Positions 23,425-36,811 are shown, counted from the first letter of the stretch. The stretch: DNA of 64,000 nucleotides from Gallaecimonas kandeliae (GCF_030450055.1 NZ_CP118480.1:2073415-2137414), one strand, 5' to 3'. Made by a program: numbers and translations. Notes: a model not told the origin generated them from the sequence alone.

Positions 23425-25092
23425 TTAGTCTTCGGAGCCGCCGTTGGCCCAGGTATCCCTGAGGCCGACGGTGCGGTTGAACACCAGGGGACCCTCGTCG
23501 GCGTCGCGGCAGAAATAGCCGAGGCGCTCGAACTGGTAGCCGGCCTGGGCCTTGGCCTGGGCCAGGGAAGGTTCCACCAGGCCCTGCATCACGGACAGGG
23601 ATTCGGGGTTGATGGTACCGAGGAAGTCCTCGGCGCCGCCGGGGTTCGGCACCTTGAAGAGACGGTCGTAGAGGCGCACCTCGGCCGGCACGCCGTGATC
23701 CGCACTGACCCAGTGGATCACGCCCTTGGCCTTGCGGCCGTCGGCCGGGTCCTTGCCCAGGGTGTCGGAGTCGTAGGTGCAGTAGATGGTGGTGATGTTG
23801 CCCGCCTCGTCCTTCTCGACCCGCTCGGCCTTGACGTAGTAGGCGTTACGCAGCCGCACTTCCTTGCCCAGCACCAGGCGCTTGTACTTCTTGTTGGCTT
23901 CCTCGCGGAAGTCCTCGGCCTCGATCACCAGCTCGCGGCTGAAGGGCACCTTGCGGGAACCCATCTCGGGCTTGCTGGGGTGGTTGGGGGCGTCCAGCCA
24001 CTCCACTTCGCCTTCCGGGTAGTTCTCGATGACCAGGCGCACCGGGTCCAGCACCGCCATGGCGCGGGGGGCGTTGTCGTTGAGGTCGTCACGGATGCAG
24101 GCCTCGAGCATGGCCATCTCGACGGTGTTGTCCATCTTGGTCACACCGATGCGCAGGCAGAACTCGCGGATGGCGGCCGGGGTGTAGCCGCGGCGGCGCA
24201 GGCCGGCGATGGTGGGCATGCGCGGGTCATCCCAACCGGACACGTGCTTCTCCACCACCAGTTGGTTGAGCTTGCGCTTGGAAGTCACTGTGTACTCCAG
24301 GTTCAGGCGCGAGAACTCGTACTGGCGGGGATGGCAGGGGATGGAGATGTTGTCCAGCACCCAGTCGTAGAGCCGGCGGTTGTCCTGGAACTCCAGGGTA
24401 CAGAGGCTGTGGGTGATCTCTTCGATGGCGTCCGAGATGCAGTGGGTGAAGTCGTACATGGGGTAGATGCACCACTTGTCACCGGTCTGGTGGTGGTGGG
24501 CAAACTTGACCCGGTACAGCACGGGGTCGCGCATCACGATGAAGCTGGAGGCCATGTCGATTTTGGCGCGCAGGCAGGCCTCGCCTTCCTTGAAGCCGCC
24601 GTCACGCATCTTCTTGAACAGCTCGAGGTTTTCCTCGACGCTGCGGTCGCGGTAAGGGCTGTTCTTGCCCGGCTCCTTGAGGGTGCCGCGGTACTCACGG
24701 ATCTGCTCGGGGCTCAGCTCGTCGACGTAAGCCAGGCCCTTCTGGATGAGCTCCACCGCATAGTCATGGAGCTGCTCGAAATAATCGGAGGAATGGCGCA
24801 CTTCGCCATCCCATTCGAAGCCCAGCCAATGCACGTCGCGCTTGATGGCGTCCACATACTCCTGCTCTTCCTTGGCCGGGTTGGTGTCGTCGAAACGCAG
24901 GTTACATTTGCCCTTGTAGTCCTCGGCCAGGCCGAAGTTCAGGCAGATGGACTTGGCATGGCCAATGTGCAGGTAACCGTTGGGCTCGGGCGGGAAACGG
25001 GTGTGAACGCTATGATGTTTGCCGCTTTGCAGATCCGCATCGATGATTTGGCGGATAAAGTTGCTGGGACGGGTGTCGCCCGCATTGCTCAT
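23425..25092 (-). CDS. glnS: Glutaminyl-tRNA synthetase
   Basis: A 555-residue class I synthetase, length as in E. coli (554). The HIGH signature is in [11 protein letters not shown] near 40-50, and the KMSKS-like VTSKRKL lies in the middle. Anticodon-binding beta barrels fill the C-terminal third. It charges tRNA-Gln with glutamine directly. A longer frame to 25176 adds a non-family tail; ATG at 25092 is standard. Divergent from nagA, as glnS lies near nag genes in enterics. Confidence 0.96.
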   Translation of the reverse strand: MSNAGDTRPSNFIRQIIDADLQSGKHHSVHTRFPPEPNGYLHIGHAKSICLNFGLAEDYKGKCNLRFDDTNPAKEEQEYVDAIKRDVHWLGFEWDGEVRHSSDYFEQLHDYAVELIQKGLAYVDELSPEQIREYRGTLKEPGKNSPYRDRSVEENLELFKKMRDGGFKEGEACLRAKIDMASSFIVMRDPVLYRVKFAHHHQTGDKWCIYPMYDFTHCISDAIEEITHSLCTLEFQDNRRLYDWVLDNISIPCHPRQYEFSRLNLEYTVTSKRKLNQLVVEKHVSGWDDPRMPTIAGLRRRGYTPAAIREFCLRIGVTKMDNTVEMAMLEACIRDDLNDNAPRAMAVLDPVRLVIENYPEGEVEWLDAPNHPSKPEMGSRKVPFSRELVIEAEDFREEANKKYKRLVLGKEVRLRNAYYVKAERVEKDEAGNITTIYCTYDSDTLGKDPADGRKAKGVIHWVSADHGVPAEVRLYDRLFKVPNPGGAEDFLGTINPESLSVMQGLVEPSLAQAKAQAGYQFERLGYFCRDADEGPLVFNRTVGLRDTWANGGSED

Positions 25093-25167
25093 AGCGAGTC
25101 CTCTGATACTTTTTACGTGATAATTACCCTTATGATCCATGAAACAAGGCAGTGAAACAATAGAGCC

Positions 25168-26295
25168 ATGGCCCATTGCAGATATAGCCTGACAGGCGCC
25201 ACTTTATTGACCAGGGATGGCCTCAATCCCGGCCACCTGGTGATCCGCGATGGCCTTATAGAGGCGCGTCTGCCCTACCATCAGGTGCCGCCCAGGCCCT
25301 GGCTGGACTGCTCGGAGCTGACCCTGGCGCCGGGCTTCGTGGATCTGCAGCAAAACGGCGGCTATGGCCTGCTGTTCAACGACGACCCCAGTCCCCGCTG
25401 CCTGGAAAACCTCAACGAGGGCAACCTGGCCCAGGGCACCACCGGCTTCCTGGCCACCCTCATTACAGACGACGACGCCAAGGTCGCCGCCGCCATCAAG
25501 GCTGCCCGCGACTACAAGGGCCAGGGCTTGTTGGGCCTGCACCTGGAAGGGCCCTGGTTGAACAAGGACAGGGCCGGCATCCACGACAAGGGCCTGATCC
25601 GCCCTGTCTCAGACAGCCTTTTGAACCTCATCCTGGAGGCGGCCGACGTGGTCAGGTTGGTGACACTGGCACCGGAGCTGGCCCCGAAAGAAGCCATTAG
25701 CAAACTGACAGGGGCCGGCATCAAGGTGGCGGGGGGCCATACCCTGGCTGATGAGGCACAAAGCCTGGCCGCCATCCATGCCGGCCTGTCAATGGCCACC
25801 CACCTCTTCAATGCCATGCCGGCCATCAGCGCCCGCGCCCCGGGCTTTACCGGCACTGCCCTGGACCAGCGCATCCACTGCGGCATCATCGCCGACGCCG
25901 TCCACGTCAGCCCCGCCAACCTGCGCCTGGCCCACAGGCTGCTGGGGGAAAAGCTGTTTCTGGTCACCGACGCCACCCCCGCCAGCGGCGCCCCTGCCCT
26001 CACCGCTTTCGAGTTCGCCGGCAAGACCATAAAGGTGAAAGACGGCCACTGCGTCGGCCCTGACGGCACCCTGGGCGGCTCGAACCTGACCATGATAGAG
26101 GGGGTGCGCAGGCTGGTGGACATGGGTATAGCCCTGCCGGCCGCCCTGGCCATGGCCGGGGTCAATCCCCGCCTGGCCCTTGGCCTGCCTCGGCTGCAAC
26201 CGGGCATGAAGGCCGAACTGGTGGGGCTTTGCCCGGGCCTCAAAGTGCGGGGCATAGTCCAAGGGCGGCACCTGCTGGAAGCGAGCCGTACCTAG
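25168..26295 (+). CDS. nagA: N-acetylglucosamine-6-phosphate deacetylase
   Basis: A 375-residue amidohydrolase. The motifs follow Nag[13 protein letters not shown] (about 52-63), LHLEGPWLN (about 120-128), GGHTLAD, THLFNAM and the catalytic Asp in VTDATPASG. It removes acetate from GlcNAc-6-phosphate in cell wall recycling and chitin use. The metal-site Gln-Asn in place of HxH is normal for NagA. No nagB or transporter is adjacent. The ribosome site is weak. Confidence 0.93.
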   Translation: MAHCRYSLTGATLLTRDGLNPGHLVIRDGLIEARLPYHQVPPRPWLDCSELTLAPGFVDLQQNGGYGLLFNDDPSPRCLENLNEGNLAQGTTGFLATLITDDDAKVAAAIKAARDYKGQGLLGLHLEGPWLNKDRAGIHDKGLIRPVSDSLLNLILEAADVVRLVTLAPELAPKEAISKLTGAGIKVAGGHTLADEAQSLAAIHAGLSMATHLFNAMPAISARAPGFTGTALDQRIHCGIIADAVHVSPANLRLAHRLLGEKLFLVTDATPASGAPALTAFEFAGKTIKVKDGHCVGPDGTLGGSNLTMIEGVRRLVDMGIALPAALAMAGVNPRLALGLPRLQPGMKAELVGLCPGLKVRGIVQGRHLLEASRT

Positions 26296-26313
26296 CTTGG
26301 GTGGGAGCCGGCC

Positions 26314-26994
26314 CTAACGGCCAGCTTCCTTGGACTGCACCTGTTCCCTCTTTACCCTCTGGATCACCATGATCAAGGGCTCACCGCTTTTTGGACGCGT
26401 CGTGTAGTCGGTGGCCGTGAACCAGCCATACCCGACCTTCCGGGCCAGGCTGTTCATCAGCAACTGGTCCACCTTGCCGCTATCGTCCCCGTCGGCAATG
26501 CGCAGGCTGAACAGGCATTTCTGGTCGCCCTGGCAGGCAAGATCCTGGATATCCACATCCACTTTTTGCTGCAGGGCCGCTACGCTGTCCCAGATCGCTT
26601 TTTCGTTGGCCTGGCTTGCTTCATCTACGATCCGCTTATCGGCAAAGCTTTTGAAGTCCTTATGAAAAACCGCCAGATCGTTGTAATGGGGCAGCGCCGG
26701 AGGCATGGCACCGGCATCCACCCCCATGGCGGCCAATTGGGCGGCGAGTTGCGCCGAGAGCTGCGTCTTCACCTTATCGGCCTGCCCCTTGTCAGGCTGG
26801 TTGTTCTTAGCCTCGGCCTTTGGATTAGCGGCAACCGCAAAAGATGGCGCATTCATCACCGGCTCAGCGGCGGGTCCTGGCTGGCTGATCACAGCGGCCT
26901 GCCTGGGCCGCTGGCCGCCGGGTCCGGCGAACCAAAGCGAGGCCAGGGCGGCGCCCAGCAACAGGGCTACGAGATGGCTAAAGATCCCTTTCAT
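26314..26994 (-). CDS. Unknown anchored or exported protein
   Basis: A 226-residue protein that begins MKGIFSHLVALLLGAALASL, a membrane anchor or signal peptide. An Ala/Pro/Gln-rich low-complexity spacer (about 30-90) follows, then a folded C-terminal domain with a possible disulfide (LACQGDQKCLF). It ends in a Lys/Arg-rich segment. No family recognised. Start at 26994 because AAGGA lies eight bases upstream; a longer frame reaches 27033. A small ORF 76 bases upstream begins almost identically. Confidence 0.7.
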   Translation of the reverse strand: MKGIFSHLVALLLGAALASLWFAGPGGQRPRQAAVISQPGPAAEPVMNAPSFAVAANPKAEAKNNQPDKGQADKVKTQLSAQLAAQLAAMGVDAGAMPPALPHYNDLAVFHKDFKSFADKRIVDEASQANEKAIWDSVAALQQKVDVDIQDLACQGDQKCLFSLRIADGDDSGKVDQLLMNSLARKVGYGWFTATDYTTRPKSGEPLIMVIQRVKREQVQSKEAGR

Positions 26995-27069
26995 GAGTGA
27001 TGTCCTTATCATGTGTGTAACAAACTTCTTCATGCCAGGGACAGCGACGCCCCGGTGCGGTTCAATTCG

Positions 27070-27204
27070 TCAGGTGTTGAAATGGAGGAAAAACACTGTC
27101 ACAGGTCTTGAAGGTGCCGCTACGGCAGCGGCTTTGACGGAAGGGAGAGCCGCCAACCCAAAGCCTATGGCCAAGGTCGGGAAGTGACTCAAGATCCCTT
27201 TCAT
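27070..27204 (-). CDS. Possible 44-residue exported peptide, look-alike of next gene's N-terminus
   Basis: The frame starts MKGILSHFPTLAIGFGLAAL, matching the first seven residues of the gene at 26994 except one (MKGIxSH), and continues as a signal-like hydrophobic stretch before PSVKAAAVAAPSRP. The DNA around both starts is nearly identical (AAAGGGATCTT). GGAG stands six bases before the ATG. It may be a true small protein or the remnant of a duplicated gene start. It overlaps the upstream region of the divergent VOC gene. Confidence 0.4.
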   Translation of the reverse strand: MKGILSHFPTLAIGFGLAALPSVKAAAVAAPSRPVTVFFLHFNT

Positions 27205-27243
27205 ACTATGCTCCATGCAAAACCGAAAACGGATGTTCCCACC

Positions 27244-27585
27244 ATGAGAAACCACATCGACTATATCGAATTTCCCGCCCAGGACCTTAAGAAAATCAAA
27301 GCCTTTTACGAGAAGGTCTTCCAGTGGGAATTCACCGACTACGGCCCGGACTACACAAGCTTCGATGATGGCAGGCTGAAGGGGGGCTTTGCCCGCCAAG
27401 ACAACTTCATCCCCGCCGGCCGGCCCCTGGTGGTGATCTACCACCCCGAGCTGGAGCGCAAGCTACAGCAGGTGCAGGCCGAGGGCGGGCGTATCATAGC
27501 CCCCATCTTCAGCTTCCCCGGTGGCCGCCGTTTCCATTTCGCCGACCCCGACGGCAACCTGCTGGCGGTCTGGAGCGACAAGTAA
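27244..27585 (+). CDS. VOC-family (glyoxalase/bleomycin resistance fold) protein
   Basis: A 113-residue single-module VOC protein: HIDYIEFPAQDLKKIKAFYEKVFQWEFTDYG spans the first beta-alpha-beta unit, and PGGRRFHFADPDGNLLAVWS ends the second. Conserved His and the terminal acidic site for metal are present (HIDY, FHFADP). It probably binds a divalent metal as a dimer; the substrate is unknown. The start at 27244 fits the family; a longer frame from 27184 does not. Confidence 0.82.
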   Translation: MRNHIDYIEFPAQDLKKIKAFYEKVFQWEFTDYGPDYTSFDDGRLKGGFARQDNFIPAGRPLVVIYHPELERKLQQVQAEGGRIIAPIFSFPGGRRFHFADPDGNLLAVWSDK

Positions 27586-27609
27586 CCCCATAACCACAAG
27601 GAGCCCACC

Positions 27610-28047
27610 ATGGCCGGTCCCGGTATTCGCTTCCCTCCCCCGTTGCTGTTCGTGCTGGGGTTCCTGCTCGGCCTGGGATTGGACCAGCTCTACCCGGCGC
27701 CCTTGCGGCCCCTGGTCTGGCTGCTGGTGGCGGCGGGCCTGGTGGTCATCACCTGGGCCCTGCTGACCTTCAGGGCCGCCAAGACCCCCGTCATCCCCAC
27801 CAAGGACGCCAACGCCCTGGTCACCAAGGGGCCTTACCGCTTCTCACGCAACCCCATGTACCTGGGCCTGAGCCTCGTTTACCTGGGGCTGGCGCTCTGG
27901 CTGCAGAGCCTCTTTTCCCTGCTGCTTTTGCCGGCCGTGCTCTATAGCCTCTGGTGGCTGGCCATACGCCGCGAAGAGCGGCACCTGGAAGAGCGCTTTG
28001 GCCAGGCCTACCTGGACTACAAAGCCAGGGTCAGACGCTGGTTTTAG
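27610..28047 (+). CDS. Isoprenylcysteine/phospholipid methyltransferase-like membrane protein
   Basis: A 145-residue protein with three to four helices and the ICMT/PEMT-type C-terminus: GPYRFSRNPMYLGLSLVYLG and RREERHLEERFGQAYLDYKARVRRW. This is the SAM-binding half of membrane methyltransferases. The natural substrate in bacteria is unknown. RBS AAGGAG before ATG 27610; it lies 24 bases after the VOC gene and may be cotranscribed. Confidence 0.8.
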   Translation: MAGPGIRFPPPLLFVLGFLLGLGLDQLYPAPLRPLVWLLVAAGLVVITWALLTFRAAKTPVIPTKDANALVTKGPYRFSRNPMYLGLSLVYLGLALWLQSLFSLLLLPAVLYSLWWLAIRREERHLEERFGQAYLDYKARVRRWF

Positions 28048-28089
28048 GCTGTGGTAAGCTGGCGCCATTGATCTGACTTGACGGCTTCT

Positions 28090-29166
28090 ATGGACTTTGC
28101 CCGCGCCCTGGTGCTGGAACGCCAGCACCTTTTCAGCCCCTGGCAGCAGGATCTGCCCGGCCTAATCCGCCACCTCGGCGCCCTGCAGCTGGACGCCATC
28201 CAGGTGATCAGCCGCGCCCACCATCACCAGCTTTACAACCGCCTGCCCCGCTATCGCGAGCCACTGCTGGACAAGGCCGAGGCGAGCCGCGCGATCTTCG
28301 AATACTGGTCCCACGCCGCCGCCTTCCTGCCCATGGACGCCTTTCCCCATGCCAGGGTGCGCATGGATCGCATCCGTGAAGGCCAGCGCCACTGGTTCGA
28401 GAAGAACGCCAAGCTGTGCCGTTTCGTGCTGGATAGGATCCGTGCCGAGGGCCCCCTCAAGGCCTCGGATTTCGTCAGGGCCAAGGGCGGCTGGTGGCAA
28501 TGGTCGGACGAAAAAAAGGCCCTGGAGCAGCTTTTCCACGAAGGGGAGCTGATGGTGACCCGCCGCGAGGGTTTCCAGAAGGTCTTCGATCTGCCCGAGC
28601 GCGTGCTGCCAAGCCATATTCAGACCACCAGGGCCAGTGATCTGGAGCACGGCCGCTACCTGGTGCGCGGCTTCCTGCGCTGCCAGGGCCTAGGCAAGGC
28701 CGAGGAAATGGCTTACCTGCGCAAGGGCGACGGCCCCTTGGTGAAAATGGCGGTGGCGGCCATGCTTAAGAGCGGCGAGCTCATCGAACGCAGTGGCGAG
28801 TTGCTGCTGGCAGAAGATCAGCACCATGAGCCCAAGGCGCCGCCACGCAAGGTCCGGCTGCTTTCCCCCTTCGACCCCCTGGTGCTGCAGCGCAAGCGCC
28901 TGAACCGGCTGTTCGGTTTTGACTACCAGCTGGAATGCTACCTGCCGGCCCCCAAGCGCCGCTTCGGCTACTTCTGCCTGCCGATCCTCTTCGGCGACAG
29001 CTTTAAGGGGGTGGTGGATCTCAAGGCCGACCGCGGCCAGGGCCAGCTGCAAGTCAAGGCCCTGCACTGGCTGCAAAAGCCCGGCAGCGCCTTGGAAGGC
29101 AGCTTTAACAAGGCCCTCAAGGACTTCGCCCTTTTCCACCAACTCGAGGAGCTGGCCTTTGTTTGA
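28090..29166 (+). CDS. YcaQ/AlkX-type DNA glycosylase
   Basis: A 358-residue HTH_42-superfamily protein. The catalytic Gln-x-Asp is visible as QLD at 33-35 (LQLDAIQVI), the AlkX version of the QxQ/QxD motif. Then come RAHHHQLYNRLP, EYWSHAAAFLP, winged-helix segments, and the C-terminal barrel with LLSPFDPLVLQRKRLNRLF. Relatives excise alkylated bases or unhook interstrand crosslinks. Start ATG 28090; the longer frame opens with a TTG. The end overlaps the next gene. Confidence 0.83.
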   Translation: MDFARALVLERQHLFSPWQQDLPGLIRHLGALQLDAIQVISRAHHHQLYNRLPRYREPLLDKAEASRAIFEYWSHAAAFLPMDAFPHARVRMDRIREGQRHWFEKNAKLCRFVLDRIRAEGPLKASDFVRAKGGWWQWSDEKKALEQLFHEGELMVTRREGFQKVFDLPERVLPSHIQTTRASDLEHGRYLVRGFLRCQGLGKAEEMAYLRKGDGPLVKMAVAAMLKSGELIERSGELLLAEDQHHEPKAPPRKVRLLSPFDPLVLQRKRLNRLFGFDYQLECYLPAPKRRFGYFCLPILFGDSFKGVVDLKADRGQGQLQVKALHWLQKPGSALEGSFNKALKDFALFHQLEELAFV

Positions 29167-29794
29167 ACTGCTGCTGGACCACCCCCGTTTCGTGGTGGTC
29201 AACAAATGCGCCCCCATGAGCTTTCACGCCGAAGAGGGCCCGGGCTTTTTCGTGGCCGTGGAAGAGGCCTTGTGCTGCAAGCTCTGGCCGGTACACCGCC
29301 TGGACAAGGTCACCACCGGCCTCATCCTCTTCGCCCGAGATGCCGCAGCCGCCGCCCTCCTCGGCCAGGCCTTCGAACAGCACCAGGTGCAGAAATGTTA
29401 CTTGGCCCTTAGCGATAAAAAGCCTTCAAAGAAACAAGGCCTTATCAAAGGCGATATGGCCAAGGCCAGGCGCGGCGCCTGGCGGCTGCTGCGCAGCGCC
29501 CAGAACCCCGCCGTCACCCGTTTCGACAGCGAGAGCCTGGGGGACGGGCTGCGCCTCTACCGGCTCTGGCCCCAGACCGGCAAGACCCACCAGCTGCGGG
29601 TGGCCATGAAGAGCCTGGGCGCCCCCATCCTCGGCGACGAGCTCTACGGCGGCAGCCCTTACCAGCGTACCTGCCTCCACGCCTACGCCCTGCGCTTCAA
29701 AGCCTTCGGCGAGGAATTCGAGCTGGTGGCCCCGCCCGACTTTCTGGCCGCCCCGCCACCGCCCTTCGAGGCCAAGCCGCAGGGCGCCTCATGA
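29159..29794 (+). CDS. RluA-family pseudouridine synthase (TIGR01621 type)
   Basis: A 211-residue pseudouridine synthase without an S4 domain. The catalytic motif is HRLDKVTTGL, with Asp as the nucleophile, and the C-terminal TGKTHQLRVAMKSLGAPILGDELYGG motif is intact. The start is a TTG at 29159, overlapping the previous stop by eight bases with GAGGAG upstream, so translation is coupled. The target uridine is not known. The ORF continues upstream out of phase in the previous gene but shows no family sequence there. Confidence 0.82.
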   Translation: MFELLLDHPRFVVVNKCAPMSFHAEEGPGFFVAVEEALCCKLWPVHRLDKVTTGLILFARDAAAAALLGQAFEQHQVQKCYLALSDKKPSKKQGLIKGDMAKARRGAWRLLRSAQNPAVTRFDSESLGDGLRLYRLWPQTGKTHQLRVAMKSLGAPILGDELYGGSPYQRTCLHAYALRFKAFGEEFELVAPPDFLAAPPPPFEAKPQGAS

Positions 29795-30696
29795 ACCTGC
29801 TCTCGGCCATGGAAGCCTTCGTCAAGGTGGCCGAATGCGGCAGCTATACCCGCGCCGCCGAGCAGCTGGACATCTCCCGCACCCAGCTTTCCAAGCTGGT
29901 GTTGCAGCTCGAAGAGCACCTCAAGGTGCGGCTCTTGCAGCGCACCACCCGCCGGCTGCACCTCACAGAAGCAGGCGAACACTACCTGGCCCGGGCCCAG
30001 GGCATTTTGCAATCCATAGGCGAGGCAGAGGCCGAGCTGGGCCAGGGCCTGGACCAGGTGCGGGGCCGCCTTCGCATCAATGGCCCCATGTCCTTCGGCA
30101 CCCGCCACCTCTCGCCGTTGGTGGCGCGCTTCATGGCCCAGCACCCTGAGCTGGAGGTGCGGCTGGATCTCAACGACAGGCGGGTGGACTTGCTGGAAGA
30201 AGGTTACGATCTGGCCATCCGCATCGGCACCCTGCCCGACTCCAGCCTGGTGGCACGGCAGCTGACCCAATGCCGCATGCTGCTTTGCGCCGCCCCCGCC
30301 TATATCGCCGCCAAAGGCGAGCCCCAGAGCGTCGACGACCTGGCCGGGCACCAGTGCCTCAAGTACCGCGGCAGTGGCGGCAGCACCCATTGGCAGCTCG
30401 GCGACAGGACCCTGACCGTGGACGGCCCCCTGGAGAGCAACAACGGCGAGGTGCTGACCCATGTCGCGGAGGCGGGCCTGGGCATCGCCTTCCAGCCCAG
30501 CTTCCTGGTGGAAGACAGCATCCACAGCGGCCGCCTACGGGTCTTGCTGGCGGGGCAGCTGGACAGGCGCCTCGGCGTCTACGGCATCTACCCGGCCCGG
30601 CGCCACCTGCCGGCCAAGGTCAGCCTCTTCCTGGACTTCCTGGCCGAGAGCTGGGGCAACCCGCCCTACTGGGAGAAAGATATTATCTCCAAATAG
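29791..30696 (+). CDS. LysR-family regulator, DmlR/AaeR type
   Basis: A 301-residue LysR regulator: helix-turn-helix at about 15-60 (SYTRAAEQLDISRTQLSKLV, RLLQRTTRRLHLTEAG), then a substrate-binding domain with NGPMSFGTRHL near 90 and RGSGGSTHW later. It overlaps the previous gene by four bases (ATGA). The next genes on the same strand encode DoxX and a YgiD dioxygenase; it may control them. The inducer is unknown. Confidence 0.85.
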   Translation: MNLLSAMEAFVKVAECGSYTRAAEQLDISRTQLSKLVLQLEEHLKVRLLQRTTRRLHLTEAGEHYLARAQGILQSIGEAEAELGQGLDQVRGRLRINGPMSFGTRHLSPLVARFMAQHPELEVRLDLNDRRVDLLEEGYDLAIRIGTLPDSSLVARQLTQCRMLLCAAPAYIAAKGEPQSVDDLAGHQCLKYRGSGGSTHWQLGDRTLTVDGPLESNNGEVLTHVAEAGLGIAFQPSFLVEDSIHSGRLRVLLAGQLDRRLGVYGIYPARRHLPAKVSLFLDFLAESWGNPPYWEKDIISK

Positions 30697-30712
30697 GAAC
30701 CAATGTTGTTCC
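30696..30712 (+). promoter_or_regulatory. Inverted repeat before doxX
   Basis: GGAAC-N7-GTTCC, perfect five-base arms overlapping the LysR stop codon, in the 91-base gap before the DoxX gene. A candidate operator for the LysR protein. No clear promoter boxes could be set. Confidence 0.35.
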
Positions 30713-30787
30713 AATGGGCATGATTATCCCCAATCAGTTGGAGGCTAGAGTGAAGGACGTCAAGCATCCAACTTTGAGGAACACATC

Positions 30788-31171
30788 ATGCAAGCCTACG
30801 CCACTACCCTGCTGCGCCTGTCCCTGGGCGTCATGACCCTGTCCCACGCCCTGCTGAAGATCTTCGTCTTCACAGTACCGGGCACAGTGGGCTACTTCGA
30901 ATCCCTCGGCTTCCCCGGTTTCCTGGCCTACCTGACCATAGCGGCGGAGCTGGGCGGCGGCCTGGCCCTGATCCTCGGCGTCTACACCCGCTGGGTGAGC
31001 CTGGCCCTGGTACCGGTGCTGCTGGGCGCCCTGTCGGTCCACGCCGGCAACGGTTGGGTCTTCTCCAACAACGGCGGCGGCTGGGAATTCCCTGCCTTCT
31101 GGACCCTGGTACTGCTGGTGCAGGCAGGCCTGGGTGGCGGCGCCGCCGTCCTCAGCAAGCGCTTCGCTTAA
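30788..31171 (+). CDS. DoxX-family membrane protein
   Basis: A 127-residue four-helix protein of the DoxX family: LLRLSLGVMTLSHALLKIF, AELGGGLALILGVYTRWVSLAL and LVLLVQAGLGGG. In other bacteria such genes stand beside YgiD-type or other oxidoreductases and are tied to quinone or thiol stress. Function undefined. Good ribosome site (GAGGA). Confidence 0.82.
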   Translation: MQAYATTLLRLSLGVMTLSHALLKIFVFTVPGTVGYFESLGFPGFLAYLTIAAELGGGLALILGVYTRWVSLALVPVLLGALSVHAGNGWVFSNNGGGWEFPAFWTLVLLVQAGLGGGAAVLSKRFA

Positions 31172-31176
31172 GGCAC

Positions 31177-31208
31177 AAGGCTGCGCCCCAAGGGGCGCGG
31201 CTTCCTTT
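31177..31208 (+). terminator. Hairpin between doxX and ygiD
   Basis: Stem GCGCCCC/GGGGCGC (31183-31189, 31192-31198) followed by GGCTTCCTTTC, a weak T tract. May attenuate rather than end transcription. Confidence 0.5.
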
Positions 31209-31233
31209 CATGCCTCATTGAGGAGAGAACCGC

Positions 31234-31971
31234 ATGCAACCCAGCCTCTTCATCTCCCACGGCTCCCCCATGCTGGCCCTGACCCCGGGGCCGGCCCATG
31301 ATTTCCTGAAGGAACTGGGCGAGCGTTATCAGCCCAAGGCGATAGTGGTGGTCTCGGCCCACTGGGCCACCCGGGAGCTGGCGGTCAGTTCCAGCCAAGG
31401 GCCGGAAACCATCCACGATTTCTACGGCTTCCCCCCGGCCCTCTACCAGTGCCGCTACCCCGCCCCCGGTGCCCCCGAGCTGGCGGCCCGGCTGGCCGAC
31501 GAGCTGGGCGCCACCCTGGTGGAGCGCGGCCTGGACCACGGCGCCTGGGTGCCTTTGTCGCTGATGTACCCAGGCGCCGACATTCCGGTGCTCAGCCTGT
31601 CGCTGCCGGTCACCTGGCCCAACCAGGCCCTGGTGGCGCTGGGGGAAAAGCTGGCGGCGCTTCGCGCCGAAGAGGTGATGATCCTTGCCTCAGGCAACCT
31701 GACCCATAACCTGCGGGCCCTGCAGCCGGACGGCAGCCCGGCGCCGGCCTGGGTGCTGGCCTTCCAACGCTGGATAGAGGCGAAACTGGAGGCGGGAGAC
31801 AGCGAGGCGCTGCTGGCCTGGCAAAAGGCGCCGGGGGCTCTCGAGAACCACCCCACCGCCGAGCACTTCCTGCCGCTGCTGGTGGCCCAGGGGGCTGGCG
31901 GCAAGGCGAGACTGCTGCATCAGAGCGTCAGCAACGGGGTGCTGGCCATGGACTGCTACGCCTTCGACTGA
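31234..31971 (+). CDS. ygiD: YgiD-type extradiol (4,5-DOPA) dioxygenase
   Basis: A 245-residue class III extradiol dioxygenase. The metal ligands are expected in FISHGSP (H9), SAHWATRE (H43) and ASGNLTHN; DHGAWVPLSLMYP matches the catalytic loop. E. coli YgiD opens L-DOPA between C4 and C5; the natural substrate is unknown. Its last 16 bases overlap the convergent HD-GYP gene. RBS GAGGAGAG. Confidence 0.88.
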   Translation: MQPSLFISHGSPMLALTPGPAHDFLKELGERYQPKAIVVVSAHWATRELAVSSSQGPETIHDFYGFPPALYQCRYPAPGAPELAARLADELGATLVERGLDHGAWVPLSLMYPGADIPVLSLSLPVTWPNQALVALGEKLAALRAEEVMILASGNLTHNLRALQPDGSPAPAWVLAFQRWIEAKLEAGDSEALLAWQKAPGALENHPTAEHFLPLLVAQGAGGKARLLHQSVSNGVLAMDCYAFD

Positions 31972-33022
31972 GGCGCCTGTGGATCGGCCTTGCTGCTTGC
32001 TGCCGCATCAGCATCGGAGAAGGCCTGGCGGATCGCCGGCACTTTGGGCAGCACCTGGGCGAAGGCCTTGACCACCTTGGGGTCGAAATGGTGGCCGGAC
32101 TCCTTATCGAGGAAAGCCACCGTATCCTCGATGGACCAGGCCTCCTTATATGGCCGCCTTGAAGTCAGGGCGTCGAAGACGTCGGCCACGGCGATGATAC
32201 GGCCTTCGAGGGGGATCTCCTCCCCCTTCAAACCCCTGGGGTAACCGCTACCGTCGAATTTCTCGTGGTGGCAGAGGGCGATGCGGCTGGCCATGGTCAT
32301 AAGCGGCGAGTCGTCGTTGGCCAGGATCTCGGCCCCTATGGCCGGATGCTGGCGCATCACCTGCCACTCGCCTTCATCGAGCTGGGCCGGCTTTTTCAGC
32401 ACGGCGTCGGGGATCCCTATCTTGCCCACGTCATGCATGGGGGCAGCGGTGCGCAGCACCTTGGCCCAGTCCTCGGGCAGCCCCAGGGCCAGGGCCAGCT
32501 CATAGGCGTAATGGCTCATGCGCCGCACATGCATGCCGGTCTCGTTGTCCTTGTATTCGGCGGCCCTTCCCAGGCGCATGATCACCGCTTCCCTCGTCGC
32601 CTCCAGCTCTTCGGTGCGCTTCTGTACCAGGGCCTCCAGGGCCCTTTCCTGCTGGTAGAGGCGCAGGTGGGTGGCGACCCTGGCCCGCACTATGGCCGGG
32701 CTGATGGGCTTGGTGATGTAGTCCACGGCGCCGACCGCAAAGCCTTTGGACTCGTCCGACACTTCCCCCATGGCGGTAACGAAGATCACCGGCACCGGCG
32801 CCGTCATGGGATCGGCCTTGAGTTTCTTGCAGACGGTCCAGCCGTCCATGCCCGGCATCATCACGTCCAGCAGGATCAGATCCGGCCTCGGCATTGTCCT
32901 GGCCAAGGCCAGGGCCTTCTCGCCACTGGTCGCCACCTTGATCTGGTAACTGTCCTTGAGGGCCTCGCGCAACACGTGGATGTTTTCGGGTACGTCGTCC
33001 ACCAGCAACAGTGTCGCGGGGT

Positions 33023-33026
<4 letters not shown>
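31956..33026 (-). CDS. Response regulator with HD-GYP phosphodiesterase domain
   Basis: A 356-residue regulator. The receiver domain (1-120) has the phosphoacceptor Asp54 in LLDVMMPGMDG; after a short coiled coil (125-150) the HD-GYP domain carries HD at 198-199 and HHEKFDGSGYP at 253-263, all intact. It should cleave cyclic di-GMP when phosphorylated. ATGA overlap with the upstream kinase gene shows they are made together. Output: lower c-di-GMP, hence motility or biofilm change, by analogy. Confidence 0.92.

Positions 33027-36811
<3,785 letters not shown>

Noticed and set aside
29159-29166. Frameshift between the glycosylase and the pseudouridine synthase
   Set aside because: The overlap has its own TTG start with a good ribosome site, so two separate genes are more likely than a broken fusion.
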